Source: an uncultured Verrucomicrobiota bacterium (GTDB lineage Bacteria > Verrucomicrobiota > Verrucomicrobiia > Limisphaerales > UBA9464). From it: a DNA stretch of 49,863 nt. Positions 46,063-49,863 of this stretch are shown piece after piece. A model generated the notes under the pieces. That model had not been told where the DNA came from, did not search any database, and saw nothing but the letters and a program-made list of their open reading frames with translations. The stretch covers positions 1 through 49,863 of the forward strand of contig CAITXU010000164.1 of NCBI GenBank assembly GCA_903896505.1, written 5' to 3'. Positions within the stretch are counted from its first letter, which is position 1. Each line of letters starts with the position of its first letter. Position numbers and translations under genes: made by a program.

Positions 46063-46296
46063 TCAGCTATTAGAACGAATCTCCGCACCCAAGTAAGCTC
46101 CCCGTTGAAGCGAAAGAGCCCTAGGCGCTAGGTTTCGTGCGCGTCGCAATAGCTGCTCGGCCTGACCTCGATCTAACTGATTGCGCCCCACAACTGGAAG
46201 TCGATCAACCAATTCCGCAAACTTTTCGGCGATCTCTTGCTCTTCTATTAGTTCAACATTTGATCTGAACTCCTGGAGTGAAAAAATAGTTCGCAT
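46063..46296 (-). CDS. Small hypothetical protein downstream of the C39/TIM-barrel gene
   Basis: A 77-residue open frame from ATG 46296. It begins MRTIFSLQEFRSNVELIEEQ, has a helical acidic N-terminal half, and a basic C-terminal half with QAEQLLRRARNLAPRALSLQ. It lies 40 bp after the stop of the large gene at 46337 on the same strand, so the two could be one unit. No domain was recognised and no ribosome-binding site is obvious. A peptide substrate, a regulator or a chance frame are all possible. Base composition is low in GC like its neighbour. Confidence 0.45.
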   Translation of the reverse strand: MRTIFSLQEFRSNVELIEEQEIAEKFAELVDRLPVVGRNQLDRGQAEQLLRRARNLAPRALSLQRGAYLGAEIRSNS

Positions 46297-46336
46297 AATT
46301 TATTCAACTTATTCGTACAAAATAAAATGTGCTTGG

Positions 46337-49300
46337 TCAAGCAAGTTGCTGGTCAGTCCACGCCATAGACTTTTCGACTGTATCGAATCTCTCAGCGAGT
46401 TCAATCTCGACTGAAAACAGAAGTGGCCTTGCCTCGGTCGAACGGCACCCTTGCGTCCGAAGCGAACGAATGATTGATGCAGTCGTGCTAGCTGTAACGC
46501 CCTCCCCGATGGCGAGATCAGCGAAATGACCTTTACCCAGATCGGACACATGAACGTGTACGATGTGATCTATGATACTGCCTCCTTCAGCCCCATTACC
46601 GTGTATATTTAGGGAGGCAGATGTGATCCCTGCGAGAGCCCAGTGCCCAGTGTCGCAGTTGAGGCCGACCGATCTTCCGATTCTTGAATATTCAGTCAAT
46701 TGAGGTAGCAAAGACTTGATATCTGCAAGCTCAGATACAACATAAATGTCACCGGGTTCCAACTCAATTGAAAGCGTGAGCCCCTGGGCCAATTCTGGTA
46801 CAACCTCTTCAAGAGATAACTTGAGGGCAGAGAGCGCCGTCTCTTTCGATGCAAGGCGAGCGGAAAAAGCGGAACCGTCATCATCCCAAAAGACGTTACC
46901 TCCACCACTTATTTCACGTCGAGACTTCGGAAGTGAAGCCACGCGATGCCCGTAAAGCAGCGTACCCGTCACTGTCTCAATAACCTGAATCGACTTCGGC
47001 CGGTTAATATTGATCAGGTTTGCTATTTTCACTACCGCTCGGAGGGCCGAGCAAGAACGTTGGCGCCTGGCCAAGTCTAAGCTCCCGATTCCAGGAAAAA
47101 AAGTGCAGATGGCCGCCAAAGTCGGGCCCTGCGACGAACTTTCCAGAATCCGATTTGCCAATCTCTCCAATGCACTTAAGTTTTTGCAATTCTCTGCAAG
47201 CCAATCTTCAGCCGTGATGATGGGCGGTACATATGGCTCAAGAATCGGCTTTTTGTAGAAAATCTTTTTTGGGCGGTTTCGATCAAAGCGTATCGGGAAT
47301 TGGTTGAAGACAGACTTTACGAATGCAGTCAGGGAAGAGCATTGCTTTGGCAAGCTTCTAATCATCGCCAAAGGTGTTGTCTGTGACGGGCAAAGCATTT
47401 CAACTTCATCGCGCATGAATGCGTAAAGTTCAATGTGGTTACAGTGCCCATTGCTTAGCTTTTTGATTTCGTTAGAGCACAAGCCACGCTCAGTGAATGA
47501 TGTAATTACCCCGACTGAACAGCTGGTTGAGGCATGCGGATTACTCTGAGGAGATGCAACTTGCTGGATCGTCGGTGGTCCTGGGGGCATCGCAGTCTGC
47601 GAGTCGAATACACAATGAGCAGCTTTCCAAGACCATTGTCCATTTGAGATGTACCCCATTCCAACTATTAACGTCTCAATGCTATCACCAATTCTAAGGC
47701 TCGAAAGATCCAACTCCGCATTCCAGGCTCCGCACATGCCAACTCCAATTTCAAGCCAAAGCCATTGGCCAAGTGCCCAGCCCTCCGTCTTCAGAAAGTC
47801 GAAAAAGTTTGATAGGTCGGTTGGTGTTAGTCCGCAGCGTTGAAGGAGTGGATTGTGTTCGAAAAAATCTAAATTTGAATATTCGCCTGCAATCTTTACC
47901 AAAAGGAAGTCCCGATGATCGTTCGGTGGAAGTGCTGACAGACTCCTACCCCAAAAGATCGACCAATCGAAACTTCCAGCAATCTCCACCAGTCCTGGTT
48001 GAAACGCTGAATCAGACTCATCTTCGGGCAATTCCCGACTCCGTTCGACGGATGGTTTTAGTGATAGTAGGGCAGTTTTGACTCTATCAGGAGTAACTGG
48101 AATAAAGAGTGGATAATCTAATGATGAACCAAATTCAATTTCCGCTTCTTTAGCGACTTCCGGTGCAGTGTAGGTGGAATTTCTTAAAATAGCATCGGTT
48201 GACATTTCCACAAAAGGGCGATGCGCCGGATCCTGAACAAGGTACTTATCATCAGTCTCGTGATATCCAAAGACGACCACCATATGCCGACAACTTCTAT
48301 CGGAACGTCCGGCATTTGGGCGATCTCCAGCGAAGTATAGACTCACTGGCTGGATATTGCAGCGACCGGATGTCTTTCCTCTCATGCGATCCGAATCGAC
48401 TCGAAGGAGTATAGGGAACCCTGAGCGGATATAGCCTCTGAGTGCTCGCCCGATTCGATTTCGCGCTAATGTCGTAATTCCGCCTGCTGCGGAAAAATGA
48501 GATTCACGTTCCTTATATCGAACGCGATTGTAGTTGAAGTATTGGGTCTCGGCCCACATACCAATCCGAGGAGCTCGAAAGTAATGGCATACTTCGGTTG
48601 CAGTCAGGCCACCCAGAGGGAAATCTTCATACGGAGTGCGGGTCGCTGAGGGTCGAGCTAGAATCGTAATCTCCGGTAGGGAGACTACAGAAGTGACAAT
48701 GTGGTAGGTAAACATTGTCGCCATGAAGCAGCATGCCTGTGCGCAAAGACCTCCTCCGATCACATCAAGTTGGCGAAGATAAGGAACAAGCACGGGAACA
48801 TCTTGGGGAGGTGCGTCGTGTTCTCCCAAGTGTCGCAAAATCTGCGACGGTAGTCCCAAGACGTGCCAACTATTTGTCTGGTAAATCTTCGGAATTGAAA
48901 GATACGAGTCTGCGATTGAACTTAGTCGGCGCGGTTCCCGTATTGCCCGAACTGAATTAAGCTGAGGCAAAATTCGTCGTAGACGTCGAACATTGACAAG
49001 TCCAAAGTATCCGCCTCCCTTTTGCTGAAATCTTACTCGCCAGGCAAATCGGGGATCGGAAAGACCCAACATCTCGGCTTCCCCTCGGGTTATTATTGAA
49101 GGAGCGAGTCTGGTTTGCCACTCGGTTTGAGGCGTTGACGCTCCGTTGGAAAGAATCGAATTTATGACTCTGAGCTCAGAGATTGCCATCCGCATTACGT
49201 CAGGATGATATTTTGATAGCGATGGACTCCACGATGAATACATGACTTTGGTACAAAACAGCGGTCGGCGGATTGAATTCGGAACCGGGGAACATTGATG

Positions 49301-49558
49301 GAGGGCCGTTTCGTCAAGCAATGAGAAAATGGCAAATCTTGCAGGATGACTATTGGAAATTGGATTTTTGGGAGCGCTATCGCCACCATAAAAGAGCTGA
49401 TGCTCTGACGCGGAGACATTGGCACGACTGCAATAATTAGCTAACGGTTTCTCAACCGGAATTGGTTCGCAAATAAGTCTTTGCCATTGTCCGGCAAAGG
49501 GTCTACCGAAGGTAACCCATTGCGCAACAGGATTTTCATCAGCGTGTTCAGACTGCAT
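46337..49558 (-). CDS. Large fusion of a C39-like cysteine-peptidase domain and a xylose-isomerase-like TIM barrel
   Basis: From ATG 49558 the protein has about 1073 residues; the frame is open to 49831, inside an insertion sequence, so the start is unsure. ATGs at 49243 and 49195 are alternatives. The middle domain (about 245-490) looks like a C39-type papain fold. Cys272 lies in GGGLCAQACCFM, His425 in CRHMVVVFGYHE and Asp443 in YLVQDPAH, with GFPILLRVD between them. The C-terminal domain (about 680-1073) resembles sugar-phosphate isomerase/epimerase barrels: a Glu in IELEPGD, NCDTGHWALAG (Asp969, His972), VHVSDLGKGHFADLAIGEG (His1003, Asp1006) and VEIEL (Glu1051/1053). About 200 residues between the domains are unrecognised. 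GC is clearly below that of the neighbouring genes. Confidence 0.7.
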   Translation of the reverse strand: MQSEHADENPVAQWVTFGRPFAGQWQRLICEPIPVEKPLANYCSRANVSASEHQLFYGGDSAPKNPISNSHPARFAIFSLLDETALHQCSPVPNSIRRPLFCTKVMYSSWSPSLSKYHPDVMRMAISELRVINSILSNGASTPQTEWQTRLAPSIITRGEAEMLGLSDPRFAWRVRFQQKGGGYFGLVNVRRLRRILPQLNSVRAIREPRRLSSIADSYLSIPKIYQTNSWHVLGLPSQILRHLGEHDAPPQDVPVLVPYLRQLDVIGGGLCAQACCFMATMFTYHIVTSVVSLPEITILARPSATRTPYEDFPLGGLTATEVCHYFRAPRIGMWAETQYFNYNRVRYKERESHFSAAGGITTLARNRIGRALRGYIRSGFPILLRVDSDRMRGKTSGRCNIQPVSLYFAGDRPNAGRSDRSCRHMVVVFGYHETDDKYLVQDPAHRPFVEMSTDAILRNSTYTAPEVAKEAEIEFGSSLDYPLFIPVTPDRVKTALLSLKPSVERSRELPEDESDSAFQPGLVEIAGSFDWSIFWGRSLSALPPNDHRDFLLVKIAGEYSNLDFFEHNPLLQRCGLTPTDLSNFFDFLKTEGWALGQWLWLEIGVGMCGAWNAELDLSSLRIGDSIETLIVGMGYISNGQWSWKAAHCVFDSQTAMPPGPPTIQQVASPQSNPHASTSCSVGVITSFTERGLCSNEIKKLSNGHCNHIELYAFMRDEVEMLCPSQTTPLAMIRSLPKQCSSLTAFVKSVFNQFPIRFDRNRPKKIFYKKPILEPYVPPIITAEDWLAENCKNLSALERLANRILESSSQGPTLAAICTFFPGIGSLDLARRQRSCSALRAVVKIANLININRPKSIQVIETVTGTLLYGHRVASLPKSRREISGGGNVFWDDDGSAFSARLASKETALSALKLSLEEVVPELAQGLTLSIELEPGDIYVVSELADIKSLLPQLTEYSRIGRSVGLNCDTGHWALAGITSASLNIHGNGAEGGSIIDHIVHVHVSDLGKGHFADLAIGEGVTASTTASIIRSLRTQGCRSTEARPLLFSVEIELAERFDTVEKSMAWTDQQLA

Positions 49559-49723
49559 GCAGTGGCTGACGTGTGCCTGCCTGTTTGCTCGGTCGTTGGT
49601 TGGTGCTGTGGTCACAGCGAGTTGGAGAGCGTTGGTGCCTGGCGAACTGGGACTTAGTTTTTTAAGTTTTTCTCTTAAGGGCCGTACTTTGTCAATAGAA
49701 ATGCAAAAAAGCGGTGAAATATT

Positions 49724-49863
49724 GCCTCTTCCGACATTTTGGTGGGATTTGTCAGGCCGTGGGATAAAGATTAAGACCCCCGATATGAAAGAGGATATCG
49801 GTCTTGAAGCGTTCTCGATTGCGGTAGCCATAGGCTTTCTTGACCAGGCCAGCGATTCGATTG
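49724..49863 (-). mobile_element. End of a probable ISL3-family insertion sequence (continues past window)
   Basis: The sequence GCCTCTTCCGACATTTTGGT beginning at 49724 looks like the GG/GC-led terminal inverted repeat of ISL3-type elements. It lies 28 bp beyond the stop of a transposase-like frame (49752). The 8 bases before it, GAAATATT (49716-49723), are AT-rich, as ISL3 target duplications usually are. The other end is outside the window, so neither the repeat nor the duplication can be matched. Confidence 0.5.
49752..49863 (-). CDS. C-terminal end of an ISL3-like transposase (partial)
   Basis: The last 36 codons of a gene entering from the right edge. They read NRIAGLVKKAYGYRNRERFK and then TDILFHIGGLNLYPTA before TGA. 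The 'N-R-I-x-x-x-x-K-x-A-Y-G-Y-R-N' pattern is the typical end of ISL3-family (DDE) transposases. The catalytic part is outside the window, so whether it is intact is unknown. The reading frame differs from that of the large C39/TIM-barrel frame, which overlaps it only in its doubtful first 27 codons. Confidence 0.55.
   Translation of the reverse strand, partial: NRIAGLVKKAYGYRNRERFKTDILFHIGGLNLYPTA

Noticed and set aside
45910-46131. 73-codon plus-strand frame after the ferritin-like gene
   Set aside because: TTG start, overlaps the minus-strand 77-residue frame, and shows no protein-like pattern.
1-49863. CRISPR arrays, tRNA/rRNA genes, riboswitches, prophage genes
   Set aside because: Looked for regular repeat-spacer patterns, cloverleaf or rRNA words and phage structural genes by eye; none was seen, though a covariance-model search would be more sensitive for small RNAs.

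Overview
The window is about 50 kb of a Gram-negative bacterial chromosome, roughly 55-60 % GC over most of its length and visibly lower in the last 4 kb. No rRNA or tRNA gene was found, so the host is inferred from gene content. Two secreted PQQ-like propellers carry the 'WxxFxGPxGxx' opening common in Planctomycetes and Verrucomicrobia. Two pairs of an ECF-type sigma factor and a Ser/Thr kinase with WD40 repeats, a DUF2934 protein, sigma-54 control and an Mla lipid transporter are also present. A Verrucomicrobiota-like host fits best. This is inference, not proof.

Layout. 1-1.7 kb (minus): aroQ-accB-accC (shikimate pathway and fatty-acid biotin carboxylase), with accC cut by the window edge. 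2.3-8.6 kb: a secreted beta-propeller, then a leftward group of an EamA transporter, a TrpG/PabA-type amidotransferase, PTS enzyme I, a sugar-1-phosphate nucleotidyltransferase and an ABC ATPase. Three of these are joined by 4-5 bp overlaps. 9-12.5 kb (minus): an FKBP isomerase, then E3 and E2 of a 2-oxo acid dehydrogenase without E1. 12.6-15.2 kb (plus): mlaE-mlaF-mlaD. 15.2-20.8 kb: an internally deleted beta-helix protein, an aldehyde dehydrogenase, an M13 metallopeptidase and an alpha/beta hydrolase.

20.9-31.3 kb holds two signalling modules, each a sigma factor followed by a membrane-anchored WD40 kinase, separated by a glycosyltransferase and a HAD phosphatase. 32.8-41.5 kb is a complete heavy-metal-type efflux locus: sensor kinase, NtrC-type sigma-54 activator, then TolC, adaptor and RND pump genes. 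A 13-bp perfect palindrome and a near-consensus -24/-12 promoter lie between the regulator and the pump genes, so the likely control circuit can be read from the DNA.

41.8-45.9 kb holds a DUF2934 protein, a 5'-decayed DUF2141 gene, a short-chain dehydrogenase, a DhnA-type aldolase and a ferritin-like di-iron protein. 46-49.9 kb (minus) differs from the rest. It is low in GC and encodes one very large protein joining a C39-like cysteine-peptidase domain to a xylose-isomerase-like TIM barrel, followed by a 77-residue protein. It is bounded by the end of what looks like an ISL3-family insertion sequence that continues past the window. This island is the best candidate for an undescribed system.
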